Assembly: GCF_907164915.1 (NCBI RefSeq)
Contig: NC_061862.1
Span: forward strand, 128,535,641 to 128,599,640
Origin: Impatiens glandulifera
Lineage: Eukaryota > Streptophyta > Magnoliopsida > Ericales > Balsaminaceae
DNA: 64,000 bases
Direction: 5' to 3'
The notes beneath the pieces are model-generated. The model saw only the letters and a program-made list of their open reading frames with translations, was not told the DNA's origin and ran no database searches. The position numbers and the translations under genes are program-made. Shown here piece by piece: positions 21,990-33,508 of the stretch (the stretch's first letter is position 1; each line of letters begins with the position of its first letter).

Positions 21990-22611
21990 CCAGGGGTTCG
22001 GCTAGATCAATAGGTTAAGCATGCTTAGTGATGTCATCAATTAGTTAATAGGCTTTAACTTATTGAAGTGTATAATGTTTATTTCCAATGCAAAGGTAAT
22101 TATTACCAAGATATTCATGACGACAAAAATCTATTGACAAGATGTGAGTCTCCCTCTCTTGATGATGGACACATGTCGTCATCTCGATTGAGGTAAACTA
22201 TTTTATTAGTTACAGGCTTCATTTCTCAAGGTTTTGCACGAAAACACGGTTAGTCGTCTCAAATTAACCGAAAAGTTCAATTCATCTAAACCGGAGTGCA
22301 TTTGTACTAATCGGTTTTCCATGACCGATTTTAGTTGGATATTTTATTCCGATGTGAAGAAATGTTGAATCATATCAACATTTGTTCAGCTTTGGATTAA
22401 GTATATCCACTTTTACCAGGTCATTTCAACCGTGTAGTAAATATACACGCGATTTGACATCTAGAAGTGATCAGGCATAACCGGAGACTTCCTCCCAGTT
22501 AGCATCCTTGAATTTTCAATGGACTATTTGAATATGGTTTGAGAAGCGAGAGCTTTTCTCTGAACACATATCCCGGATTTTCATAATTATGTATGTAAGC
22601 AGTATGTATGA
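21990..22611. other. Element C spacer between pol and accessory genes
   Basis: No frame is supported. If the TATA box at 21981-21989 is used, this stretch would be its upstream promoter region. Confidence 0.4.
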
Positions 22612-23112
22612 TCATGGTATAAGTTGCTTAACATCAGTAAATCTTAGAATATTTCTGAAATGAGAAAACTTAGCTTTCTGCAACGGTTTGGTAAAGATGT
22701 CTGCTACTTGTTGCTCAGTTGAGACATATTCCAACCGGATGTGTTTCTCCTGAACATTCTCCCGGATGAAATGGTGTCTTATATCAATATGCTTCGTTCT
22801 TGAGTGCAACACCGAATTGTATGTAATCGCTATCGCGCTAGTGTTGTCACAAAATATTGGTGATTCCTCAGCTACTACGCCAAAGTCCCTTAGTTGTTGT
22901 TGGATCCAGAGGAGTTGTGCACAGCATCTTCCGGCTGCTATATACTTTGCCTCTGCGGTTGACGTTGCAACTGAGGTCTATTTCTTGCTGCTCCAAGTAA
23001 CGAGCCGGTCACCCAGGAATTGGTAGGTTCCACTTGTACTCTTTCTATCGATTTTGCATCCTGCATAATCCGAGTTTGAGTAACTTATGAGATTGAAACT
23101 TGAGTCTTTTGG
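22612..23112 (-). pseudogene. Element C RNase H
   Basis: Recovered motifs: LVTWSSKK, STAEAKYIAAGRCCAQLLW, FCDNTSAIAI, LHSRTKHIDIRHHFIRENVQ and QVADIFTKPLQKAKF at the end. Stops, including one after WSSKK, break the frame from the reverse transcriptase above. Confidence 0.85.
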
Positions 23113-24291
23113 TTACCAAAGTCCCACGTGTTGAGTTCCCTTCAGATATTTCAATATTCTTTTAGCCGCGGTATAATGTGATTGCTTTGAATTGGCTTGG
23201 AATCTCCCGCATACTCCAACCACAAACAGGATGTCCGGCCGGCTGGCTGTTAGGTAGAGCAGGGATCCAATCATTCCCCGATATGCTGTGATGTCAACGG
23301 CTTGACCATCCTCCTCTTTGTCTAACTTTACGGAAGGACTCATTGGTGTAGCCGCCTCGGCGCATGTATCCATTCCAAACATCTTCAGTAGTTCGGCTGT
23401 GTACTTTGGTTGGCTTATGAACGTTCCTGCTTCAATCAGCTTAACCTGAAGTCCTAGGAAAAAACTCAATTTTCCCATCATACTCATTTGAAATTGGTCA
23501 GTCATCATTTTTGAGAATTTATCACATAGTTTTGGATCGGTTGATCCAAAAATAATATTATCAACATATATTTGAACAAGTAATAGGTGTTCCTTTTTCT
23601 CAAATTTGAAAAGTGTTTTATCGACTGAACCTATTGTAAATTTGTGATCAAATAAGAATTGTGTTAACGTATCGTACCAGGCTCTTGGAGCCTGTTTCAA
23701 ACCGTAAAGGGCCTTGTTCAGCCGGTAAACATGATTTTCGTGTTCTGGATTTTTGAAACCTAGAGGTTGATTAACATACACCTCCTCATTTACCTTATCA
23801 TTTAGAAAAGCGCTTTTAATATCCATTTAAAAAACTTTGAAATTTTTGAAAGCTGCATATGCTAAAAATATTCTAATGGCCTCAAGTCTAGCTACAGGGG
23901 AAAATGATTCTTCAAAATCAATGCCTTCTTCCTGTTTGTAGCCTTGAGCCACTAACCGGGCCTTGTTCCTCGTAACTAAACCGTCTTCATTGAGTTTATT
24001 TCTAAATACCCATCGTGTTCCTATAACCGGTTTATTTTTCGGTCTAGGAACTAGGTACCATACTTTATTTCTCTCAAACTTGTTTAATTTCTCTTGCATT
24101 GCTAGGATCCAATCGGGATCTTCCCATGCTTCATCCACCTTTTTCTGCTCAATTTGTGATATGAAAGCGGAGTTTTCATAGTGTTCCAAATTTTGTTGCC
24201 TAGTTCGGACGGGTGAGGATATGTTACCTATTACTAGTTTAAGAGGATGATTTTTGTTCCTTTTGAGGTTTATCCGAGACGTGTCTATCAA
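23113..24291 (-). pseudogene. Element C reverse transcriptase
   Basis: Two open stretches. 24291-23827 holds [40 protein letters not shown]. 23826-23113 starts [20 protein letters not shown], then [17 protein letters not shown] ([16 protein letters not shown]), [38 protein letters not shown] and RILKYLKGT. The catalytic box reads YVDN where YVDD is usual, so one metal-binding Asp is replaced by Asn. A stop lies at the junction of the two stretches. Confidence 0.9.
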
Positions 24292-25343
24292 ACTTTCGGT
24301 TGGCTGATCAAGGTTAGACTAATCGGGAGGCTGAACAGAGTCAGACCGACCGATTTCTTCAGTCGAAACTGAAAAGTCAACTTTCTGCGGTAAGGCAGCT
24401 TGAGCAGGCTGAGGTTCAGCATCAACCGCTTGGTCATTGATAAATCGTCTAAAAACCGGAACCTCATCTTCATCATCAGAATAGATATTGATGTTTTCCA
24501 TTCTGTTGTGAAGGTCGAAGGGTAGAGCAGTGTTTCGTTCAATCGTTTCATCAAAAACAACGCGGGCTGTTTACTTACAGCTGAATATCCCAACATTATT
24601 CCCTCATCGGATTTAGCATCAAAAACGGTCAAATAATTTTTGCCGTTGTTGTGAACAAAACATTTACTACCAAAAATTCGAAAATAGCGTATGTTTGGAA
24701 TTCGATCATAGTATATTTCAAAAGGAGTTTTGGAAAAACGTTTAGTTACTAAAGATCGGTTTTGGGTGTAACATGCGGTATTGATAGCCTCAGCTCAAAA
24801 CTTTTGAGCGATACCCGAATCGGCTATCATTGACCTTGCAGCTTCCTTGAGAGTTCGGTTTCTTCTCTCAGCCAGACCGTTTTGTTGAGGAGTTCTAGCA
24901 CTAGACAACTCGTGTCTAATACCGGAATCATCAAGAAAAGTAGTTAATCTGCTATTTATAAACTCAGTTCCTCTATCACTTCTGATTTTGTTTACTCGAA
25001 TAGATTTCTCATTTTGTATTCTCAAAATCAATTTGATCAGGTTTGGAGTTGCTTGATTTTTAGAGGCTAAAAATGTTACCCACGTAAACTTAGAATAGTC
25101 ATCAATAACTACCATAGTGTAATGCATGTCTCTTAGACTGGTTACTCTAATTGGACCAAACAGATCCATATGCAAGAGTTCTAAACACCGTTCAGATTGA
25201 TAATTTCCTTTACTTTTGAAAGATGACTTTATTTGTTTACCCATTTGACATGCAACACATACCTTATCTTTTGAAAACTTAACATTTGGGAAACCGTAAA
25301 CTAGTTCTTTAGAGCATATAAAGTTGATTGTTTTGAAATTCAA
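24292..25343 (-). pseudogene. Element C integrase
   Basis: Zinc-binding end VCVACQMGKQIKSSFKSKG. Core: LLHMDLFGPIRVTS (first Asp), IRSDRGTEFINS (second Asp), PQQNGLAERRNRTLKEAARS (Glu). A stop at 24795 cuts the core from the C-terminal part (LTVFDAKSDEGIMLGYS). The motif set matches Sirevirus-type integrases. A long variable linker rich in Asp/Glu/Pro before RT is also usual there. Confidence 0.85.
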
Positions 25344-25367
25344 ATGGTTTAGCCGTTTATGCCAAAG

Positions 25368-25835
25368 CTAGTTTGGATTATTTCCAGCTATCATGCATAT
25401 AGGTTTTTCAAACTCAGTTTTCCAATCAACTTTGTAAATATTTCTCATTCGGTTACAGGTTAAAAGAATATCATTTTGATGATTCTTAACTAAACATGCA
25501 TTCTTATGAAATTCAACTTTATAACCTACATCGCACATTTGACTTATACTTAATAGGTTAAAATGCAAGTGTTCTACCAGTAATACATTATTTATGGATA
25601 GGTTACCATGGACAATCTTACCCTTGCCCACGGTTTTACCTTTCGAGTTGTCACCGAATGTTATGACTACTCCGGTTTCATACTTGATGTCAGTTAGTAG
25701 TTCATTGTTGCCGGTCATGTGTCTTGAGTATCCGCTGTCTAGGTACCATTCCGAGTTCTTTAGCCGGTTGCTTCTCCTAACCTGTAAAATAAAAATATTT
25801 ACACCTTTTTGGTACCCACACTTAGTTGGGTCCAT
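25368..25835 (-). pseudogene. Element C protease
   Basis: WYLDSGYSRHMTGN contains the copia aspartic-protease active site (DSG; Tyr replaces the usual Cys/Ala after it). ITFGDNSKGKTVGKGKI and VLLVEHLHFNLLSISQMCD follow. A stop precedes the integrase. Confidence 0.85.
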
Positions 25836-26068
25836 GGTTGATTAGTCCCTTTGGGATCCAGACTTTAATAAGTCGGATCACTTTCCCGGTATCTGTTCTT
25901 CTAATGTTTGGCTTAACTTATTGATCCTTGCTCAAGAATGCCTTATGTTGTGGTGATGAATGTCTTTGAGACCGAGATTTGCTTATTTTATGTTGTTTAT
26001 TTTCTTTCCGGTTGGCTTTCCTTCTCTTAGGATGAAGCCAGTTTTCTGATTCAGTAGAACTTATATAT

Positions 26069-27655
26069 TTAAGTTCTTTTTTCCGGTTTTAGATCACGTG
26101 CTTCCTCGTTTTCGGTTGATGAACTCTTGAAAAATCTTATGAATGGAAGATTGTCTTTTGTGAGTTTCATCCCGTTAGGTTGATTTGATTCGTTTTGTTT
26201 GTTCTGTTCATAACCAATACCAAATCTACACTTAGGGTGTCTTTTATAATTACACATCTGTTTTAAGGCTTGACGAGATCTTTCCCACGCAGCCATAACA
26301 TACAGTGCTCATTTAGTTACCGGTTGAACTGTCTCCTCATTTTCTAAGGATAGTTCATCCGGTTCATACATTGCAGTTTCGCATGACTTATCAGCGATAC
26401 CACTTGACTCTACGGTTTTGTGTTCTACCGGAGTCGGTATGTATGCAGATATGTTTCGGAACTCAACGACCATTTCGTTGAGTGCAGAAATCAAATCTTC
26501 CTTAGAGAACTCATCAGAAGAGAAATCAAATACCTCTTCGTCGTTTGCCATGAAGCATGTTACTCTTTCTTCATCATTTTCGTTGTCAGAGTACGCCCAT
26601 TCGCTTCCACTGTCAGATGCAATGAGTGCTTTATGTATTTCCTTTCCTTCGTCGGCTTGCTGGTTATCATTTCTCCTATAGTTGTTCCCTTGGTAGTTGT
26701 TACCCTAGTACCGGTTACCTTGGTAGTTGTTGCCTTGATAGTTGCCTTCCGATTTTCTGTCGCCTCTTCTCGGTTTCCTACATTCTGACCTGAAATGTCC
26801 AAAACCATCACAGTTATAGCATCTTTTATTGGATTTATCTACATAATTATAACTAATGTTGTTGTTAGATGGCGGCTGATTCTTCTTCATGAATCTCCCA
26901 AATTTTTGAGCTAACATCGCCATCACATCTTCACTGATCTGATCAGCGTTTTTGACTGGAGCCGGAACGGTTGATACTTGGACCGACGGTTCCACCGATG
27001 TAACTAAAGCTCTTGTTGCGGTTGACGTGGATGCTTCATCTTCGATCCGAGACTTAATCTCGAACTCGTAGGCTTTTAGATCCTCAAACACGTCATGCAA
27101 CTTCATCTGTTCGAGGTTGCTTGATTCCCTCATCACCATGGTTTTGATATCCCATGTGCTCGGAAGTGATCTTAAGGCTTTAATGATTACTTCTCGGTTA
27201 TTGTATTTCTTTCCGAGTGTCTGAAGCTCGTTGACCATGTTGGTCAACCGGTTGCTGAATTCCTTCATATTTTCCCCTAGTTTCATCCTAATGTTTTGAT
27301 ATTTCTGTGTAGCCACCAAAATTTTGTTCTCCTTTGTTCTTTCGTTTCCTTCATGAATCTGAATGATTGTTTCTCAGGCTTCCTTTGCATTATCACATGT
27401 TGATATCTTGTTTAAGGTATTATCGTCTATAGCCTTATAGATGTGCCTCATGCAATGGTTGTCCAAGTTACTCCGTTTTCGATCTTCATTTGTCCATTCG
27501 TCTAACTACTTATTGATTTTGATTGGCCCTTTTTTCAGAACTCGGCTCATCTCATCATCTAGTGTGATCAGATGTAGATACATCTGTTTCTTCCAACTAC
27601 TAAACGCTTCACTGTTTAACATTGGTGGCTTGTCGTTGTGGTTCATGCTTCCCAT
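26069..27655 (-). pseudogene. Element C gag
   Basis: One reading frame from ATG 27655 (MGSMNHNDKPPMLNSEAF) to 26069, interrupted by stops near 27507, 27375, 26706 and 26307. Capsid region: SSWKKQMYLHL, YQNIRMKLGENMKEFSNRLT, REVIIKALRSLPSTWDIKT, MRESSNLEQMKLHDVFEDL. One zinc knuckle, CYNCDGFGHFRSEC (CX2CX4HX4C), is followed by an Asn/Gly-rich NYQGN repeat. Gag packages the RNA. Confidence 0.85.
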
Positions 27656-27686
27656 CTTCTTCAGTTGCTTGAGTGCTAAGAACCTC

Positions 27687-27700
27687 GCTCTAATACCACT
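27687..27700 (-). promoter_or_regulatory. Element C primer binding site
   Basis: Minus strand AG + TGGTATTAGAGC directly after the LTR end CCTAACA. It is one base off the initiator-Met tRNA complement TGGTATCAGAGC. Confidence 0.75.
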
Positions 27701-28892
27701 TGTTAGGATCGGGGATGCCTTGGAGGACCGGGGTGTTTCCGATTTCTGGAAGGGTGGCCACTTACAACACGCAACACACTTTGGTGATAGTCCGGTTAGA
27801 GACTATGACCGTTCTTAGCACTTCGCAAACTGTCACAGACTCTTGAACCGGGTTCAAGGGCAGAAATGTATGTTTAAGTTTGAAAAAACGTATGCGACTT
27901 AGATGATGTTTAGGAGGAGTCAGTTTTAGAAATATGAGTGGACCGGTTTTTTATCTAAGGAGTAAGATTGTCTTGGTTTGTGGTTAGGTTAAGTGAATAA
28001 GCCAGGAATAAAAGAAATGACACGAGACAAGATTTTTTATGGATATTCGGAGCAAACACTCCTACGTCACCCCTTCTTCTCAGGTTATGAGAAGGATCTC
28101 CACTAACTTTCAAGTTTACAACAATTACACTGCCGGTCGAGCCTTAACTTACTACTCGCCGGTTACACCAACTCACTCTTGATGTAATACAATAACACAA
28201 CACAACAATAGTTTTCGGTAAATAATACAACGGTTTTGGATCGCGCGTGAGATTTTTTTATCTCTCTAAGATATTCGTAACTTGTCATTAATGAGGTCGC
28301 TTCGTCTTCCTTTTATAGTGAAGAGTCTTCCAATGGTCACTCTCTTCTCTCACCGTGGGATTGGTTAATTCAGAGTCACGTCGGTGCATAGAGGTTGCTT
28401 GCACATTTCACTTTCCTAACACTTGGCAAGCATGCAAATACTCCTCAGGTAAAAATGACGTTGCCAGTTTGCAGTTTCGAACACGTGTTAGGCATGCACC
28501 CTCCGGCTGTCGAGGTCGGATCAGTAAATCATCATTGTTTTTATCGCATGCTCCTGATCGGATCTTATCTTCTTTTATTTTTTTCCGAGACACGTCTATT
28601 TCGTCATATTACGTCATCTCTGTAGCTTTTAGTTTTCGGTTGACTCTTACATAGTATAGTCCGGCTGGGATGTAGACTTTTCTTTGCAAGCCGGTCCCTT
28701 GAGAATGTTGAAACCGGTTTCTCTTGATCTTGACTTGATCACTTGGAACGGGATTTCCTTGAAGTGTTCTTCAGCCGGTTTGTGAGGCTCCAGCCGGTTT
28801 ATACAATTCGATATGTTCCTACACATAGAAGTTAATAGTTGTTTAGTTTTCTATCCGGTTCCAAAAATTAACTTCACTTAATTTTTCTATCA
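27701..28892 (-). repeat. Element C LTR, array copy 1 (next to gag)
   Basis: 1192-bp LTR, TGTTAGG...TTTTTCTATCA, full length, same orientation as the 3' LTR. Confidence 0.9.
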
Positions 28893-28992
28893 ATTTCTCC
28901 ATTTTTGATTATTTAGAATAAATATTCAATACTTGTAATGTATGTCCGGTTTGAAAATTAACTTACTTAATTTTTCTATCAATGATACCACT
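28893..28992 (-). repeat. 100-bp internal-domain remnant between LTR 1 and LTR 2
   Basis: 89 bp identical in layout to the PPT unit at 16194-16282, followed by ATGATACCACT, i.e. the first ~10 nt of the PBS side. The whole coding interior is missing. Confidence 0.8.
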
Positions 28993-30179
28993 TGTTAGGA
29001 TCGGGGACGCCTTGGAGGACCGGGATGTTTCCGGTTTCTGGAAGGGTGGCCTCTTACAACACGCAACACACTTTGGTGATAGTCCGGTTAGAGACTATGA
29101 CCGTTCTCAGCACTTTGCAAACTGTCACAGACTCTTGAACCGGGTTCAAGGGCGGAAATGTCTGTTTCAGTCTGAAGCAACGTATGCGACTTAGATGATG
29201 TTTAGGAGGAGTCGGTTTTAGAAATATGAGTGATCCGGTTTTTAATCTACGGAGTAAGATTGTCTTGGTTTGTGGTTAGGTTAAGTGAATAACCGGGAAT
29301 AAAAGAAATGACACGAGACAAGATTTTTTATGGATGTTCGGAGCAAACCCTCCTACGTCACCCCTTCTTCTCAGGTTATGTGAAGGATCTCCACTAACTT
29401 TCAAGTTTACAACAATTACACTGCTGGTCGAGCCTTAACTTACTACTCGCCGGTTACACCAACTCACTCTTGATGTAATACAATAACACAACACAACAAT
29501 AGCTTTCGGTAAATGATACAACGGTTTTGGATCGCGCGTGAGATTTCTTTATCTCTCTAAGATTTTCGTAACTTGTCATTAATGAGGTCGCTTCGTCTTC
29601 CTTTTATAGTGAAGAGTCTTCCAACGGTCACTTTCTTATCTCACCGTGGGATTGATTACTTCAGAGTCACACCGGTGCAGAAAGGTTGCTTGCACGTTTT
29701 ACCTTCCTAACACTTGGCAAGCATGCAAATACTCCTCAGGTAAAGATGACGTAGCCGGTTTGCAGATTCGAACACGTGTTAGGCATGCACCCTCCGGCTG
29801 TCGAGGTCGGATCAGTAAATCATCATTGTTTTTATTGCATGCTTCTAATCGGATCTTATCTTCTTTTATTTTTCTGAGACACGTCTATTTCGTCATATTA
29901 CGTCATCTCTATAGCTTTTAGTTTCGGTTAACTCTTACATAGTATAGTCCGGCTGGGATGTAGACTTTTCTTTGCTAGTCGGTCCCTTGAGAATGTTGAA
30001 ATCGGTTTCTCTTCATCTTGACTTGATCACTTGGAACTGGATTTCTTTAAAGTGTTCTTCAGCCGGTTTGTGAGGCTCCAGCCGGTTTATGCTATTCGAT
30101 CTGTTCCTGCACATAGAAGATAATAGTTATTTAGTTTTCTGGCCGGTTCCAAAAATTAACTTTACTTAATTTTCTATCA
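28993..30179 (-). repeat. Element C LTR, array copy 2
   Basis: 1187-bp full-length LTR with the same ends as copy 1. Confidence 0.9.
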
Positions 30180-30279
30180 ATTTCTCCCTTTTTGATTATT
30201 TAGAATAAATATTCAAAACTTGTAATTTATGGCCGGTTTGAAAATTAACTTACTTAATTTTTCTATCAATGATACCACT
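30180..30279 (-). repeat. 100-bp internal-domain remnant between LTR 2 and LTR 3
   Basis: Same length and junction (CTATCA|ATGATACCACT) as the remnant at 28893-28992. Confidence 0.8.
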
Positions 30280-31462
30280 TGTTAGGATCGGGGACGCCCG
30301 TGGAGGACCGGGGTGTTTCCGGTTTCTGGAAGGGTGGCCGCTTACAACACGCAACACACTTTTGGCGATAGTCCGGTTAGAGACTATGACCGTTCTCAGC
30401 ACTTCGCAATAGACTCTTGAACCGGGTTCAAGGGCGGAAATGTCTATTTCAGTCTGAAGCAACGTATGCGACTTAGATGATGTTTAGGAGGAGTCGGTTT
30501 TAGAAATATAAGTGGACCGATTTTTGATCTAAGGAGTAAGATTGTCTTGGTTTGTGGTTAGGTTAAGTGAATAACCGGGAATAAAAGAAATGACACGAGA
30601 CAAGATTTTTTATGGTTGTTCGGAGCAAATCCTCCTACGTCACCCCTTCTTCTCAGGTTATGTGAAGGATCTCCACTAACTTTCAAGTTTACAACAATTA
30701 CACTACTGGTCGAGCCTTAACTTACTACTCGCCGGTTACACCAACTCACTCTTGATGTAATACAATAACACAACACAATAATAGCTTTCGGTAAATGATA
30801 CAACGGTTTTGGATCGCGCGTGAGATTTCTTTATCTCTCTAAGATTTTCGTAACTTGTCATTATTGAGGTCGCTTCGTCTTCCTTTTATAGTGAAGAGTC
30901 TTCCAACGGTCACTATCTTCTCTCACCGTGGGATTGGTTACTTCAGAGTCACGCCGGTGCAGAAAGGTTGCTTGCACGTTTCACCTTCCTAACACTTGGC
31001 AAGCATGCAAATACTCCTCAGGTAAAGATGACGTAGCCGGTTTGCAGATTCGAACACGTGTTAGGCATGCACCCTCCGGCTGTCGAGGTCGGATCAGTAA
31101 ATCATCATTGTTTTTATTGCATGCTTCTGATCGGATCTTATCTTCTTTTATTTCTCTGAGACACGTCTATTTCGTCATATTACGTCATCTTTATAGCTTT
31201 TAGTTTCGGTTAACTCTTACATAGTATAGTCCGGCTGGGATGTAGACTTTTCTTTGCTAGTCGGTCCCTTGAGAATGTTGAAATCGGTTTCTCTTGATCT
31301 TGACTTGATCACTTGGAACTGGATTTCTTTAAAGTGTTCTTCAGCCGGTTTGTGAGGCTCCAGCCGGTTTTTGCTATTCGATCTGTTCCTGCACATAAAA
31401 GATAATAGTTGTTTAGTTTTCTGGCCGGTTCCAAAAATTAACTTTACTTAATTTTTCTATCA
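30280..31462 (-). repeat. Element C LTR, array copy 3
   Basis: 1183-bp full-length LTR with the same ends. Confidence 0.9.
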
Positions 31463-31562
31463 ATTTCTCCCTTTTTGATTATTTAGAATAAATATTCAAA
31501 ACTTGTAATTTATGGCCGGTTTGAAAATTAACTTACTTAATTTTTCTATCAATGATACCACT
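31463..31562 (-). repeat. 100-bp internal-domain remnant between LTR 3 and LTR 4
   Basis: Third copy of the PPT-side plus PBS-side remnant, again exactly 100 bp. Confidence 0.8.
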
Positions 31563-32468
31563 TGTTAGGATCGGGGACGCCCGTGGAGGACCGGGGTGTT
31601 TCCGGTTTCTGGAAGGGTGGCCGCTTACAACACGCAACACACTTTTTGTGATAGTCCGGTTAGAGACTATGACCGTTCTCAGCACTTCGCAACAGACTCT
31701 TGAACCGGGTTCAAGGGCGGAAATGTCTGTTTCAGTCTGAAGCAACGTATGCGAATTAGATGATGTTTAGGAGGAGTCAGTTTTAGAAATATAAGTGGAC
31801 CGATTTTTGATCTAAGGAGTAAGATTGTCTTGGTTTGTGTTTAGGTTAAGTGAATAAGCCGGTAATAAAAGAAATGACACGAGACAAGATTTTTATGGAT
31901 GTTCGGAGCAAACCCTCCTACGTCACCCCTTCTTCTCAGGTTATGAGAAGGATCTCCACTAACTTTCAAGTTTACAACAATTACACTGCTGGTCGAGCCT
32001 TAACTTACTACTCACCGGTTACACCAACTCACTCTTGATGTAATACAATAACACAACACAACAATAGCTTTCGGTAAATGATACAACGGTTTTAGATCGC
32101 GCGTGAGATTTCTTTATCTCTCTAAGATTTTTTTCGTAACTTGTCATTAATGAGGCCGCTTCGTCTTCCTTTTATAGTGAAGAGTCTTCCATCAATCACT
32201 TTCTTCTCTCACTGTGGGATTTGTTAATTCAGGGTCACGCCGGTGCAGACAGGTTGCTTGCACGTTTCACCTTCCTAACACTTGGCAAGCATGCAAATAC
32301 TCCTCAGGTAAAGATGACGTAGCCGGTTTGTAGATTCGAACACGTGTCATCCAGTTTGTGAGGCTCTAGCCGGTTTATGCAATTCGATCTGTTCCTGCAC
32401 ATAGAAGTTAATAGTTGTTTAGTTTTCTGGCCGGTTCCAAAAATTAACTTTACTTAATTTTTCTATCA
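31563..32468 (-). repeat. Element C LTR, array copy 4 (outermost, internally deleted)
   Basis: 906 bp. About 280 bp are missing after CACGTGTCAT (near 32350) compared with copy 3. It ends TTTTTCTATCA next to the TTCTC target duplicate, so it is the outer boundary of element C. Confidence 0.85.
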
Positions 32469-32473
32469 TTCTC

Positions 32474-33391
32474 TATTTGGTGTAGCATGATAGCAAGCAC
32501 CTGTATAAACTATCCACTCAACTTCTTGGTGACCTTCTACATGTAGATATTGTTCTTTTTCACAAGAAAGAATCACTACATCATCTGCAGTTACTATGAC
32601 TGTGGTATTTCTGTTTTCATCATCATTCTTCTGATTTTTGTCTTCATTCTGAAGTCTTTTCCAGGCTCTATAATTTTTCTTTATGTGACCTTCTTTACCA
32701 CAGTGATAACAATGTCTTCCCTAAGATTTTGATCTGCCTCTGGACTTGCTATGGCCTCTTGATTATTTTCGGTATTCAGCTCTTCCCATGTTCTCTGTGA
32801 CAAGGGCCTGTGCACTATCTTTATTAGTTTATCTCCTTCTTGTCTCCTAATTGAACAAGTTGCTAGTAACTATACTCATAGTAAGAACACCATTTAGAGT
32901 TGCATTACTAACTGTCACAACCAATGTCTCCCAACTATCGGGCAATGATCCCAAGAGCAATAAAGCTTGTAACTCATCTTCTAAGGTCATCTCCATCACT
33001 GATAATTGATTAATGAAGCTCTAGAACTCATTTAAATACTCAGAAACACATACACCTTCTATGAATTTCAGATTTACTAACTTTTGAATCAGAAACACTT
33101 TGTTACCTGCTGTTTTCTGCTCATACAATGACTTCAGGTTCTTCCACAACTCATGTGCACTATTCTCACTTGCTACATGGTGGTACACGCTATCATCAAG
33201 CACTATCTGATTGTGCCAACTACTTTCCTGTTCAATTTTGTCCAATCATCGTCAGACATATCTTTTGGCTTCAAACTATGTCCTTCAACCGGCTCATAAA
33301 AGTCTTTACAGTAAAGGATATCCTCCATCTTGGATTTCCAAATCTTCCAGTTATTATTTTTCAACCTGATCATTGTGCTATTTCCTTCCAT
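32474..33391 (-). pseudogene. Element B gag and protease N-terminal side
   Basis: Gag starts MEGNSTMIRLKNNNWKIWKS at 33391, with HNQIVLDDSVYHHVASENSA and LWKNLKSLYEQKTAGNKVFL in the capsid region; a stop lies between. The zinc knuckle near 32660-32710 reads CYHCGKEGHIKKNY, so the last Cys is Tyr. The protease start near 32480-32520 reads VEWIVYTGACYHATP: the catalytic Asp of DTG is Tyr. It joins to 15002 across element C. Confidence 0.8.
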
Positions 33392-33430
33392 CTCAACCTA
33401 CAAAAGCACTCTTCAAAATAAACCTAACAG

Positions 33431-33443
33431 CTTTGATACCACT
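33431..33443 (-). promoter_or_regulatory. Element B primer binding site
   Basis: Minus strand TGGTATCAAAGC two bases after the LTR end CTCAACA; initiator-Met tRNA type. Confidence 0.75.
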
Positions 33444-33508
33444 TGTTGAGAATTTTGAAACGAAGATTAATTTTATACTGTAATCTAGCAATGTGAGATG
33501 GGCAAATG
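33444..33508 (-). repeat. Element B 5' LTR, first fragment
   Basis: TGTTGAGAATTTTGAAACG...GGGCAAATG matches 11412-11476 of the other LTR, then stops at the element D insertion. AAATG at 33504-33508 is the left target copy. Confidence 0.9.

Larger units (their letters stand above)
15003..32468 (-). mobile_element. LTR retrotransposon C, Sirevirus-like copia with accessory genes
   Basis: Inserted in B's protease gene, with flanks CTCTC (14998-15002) and TTCTC (32469-32473), one mismatch. On the minus strand it runs: array of four LTRs (32468-27701), PBS, gag, protease, integrase, RT, RNase H, three accessory ORFs, three purine tracts, 3' LTR (16193-15003). The integrase/RT type, long post-pol region and multiple PPTs fit the Sirevirus (SIRE/Maximus) lineage, in which post-pol 'env-like' ORFs are known. 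The pol genes carry stops and frameshifts, so it is inactive now. It is 17.5 kb long, unusually large because of the LTR array and the ~6-kb accessory region. Confidence 0.85.
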
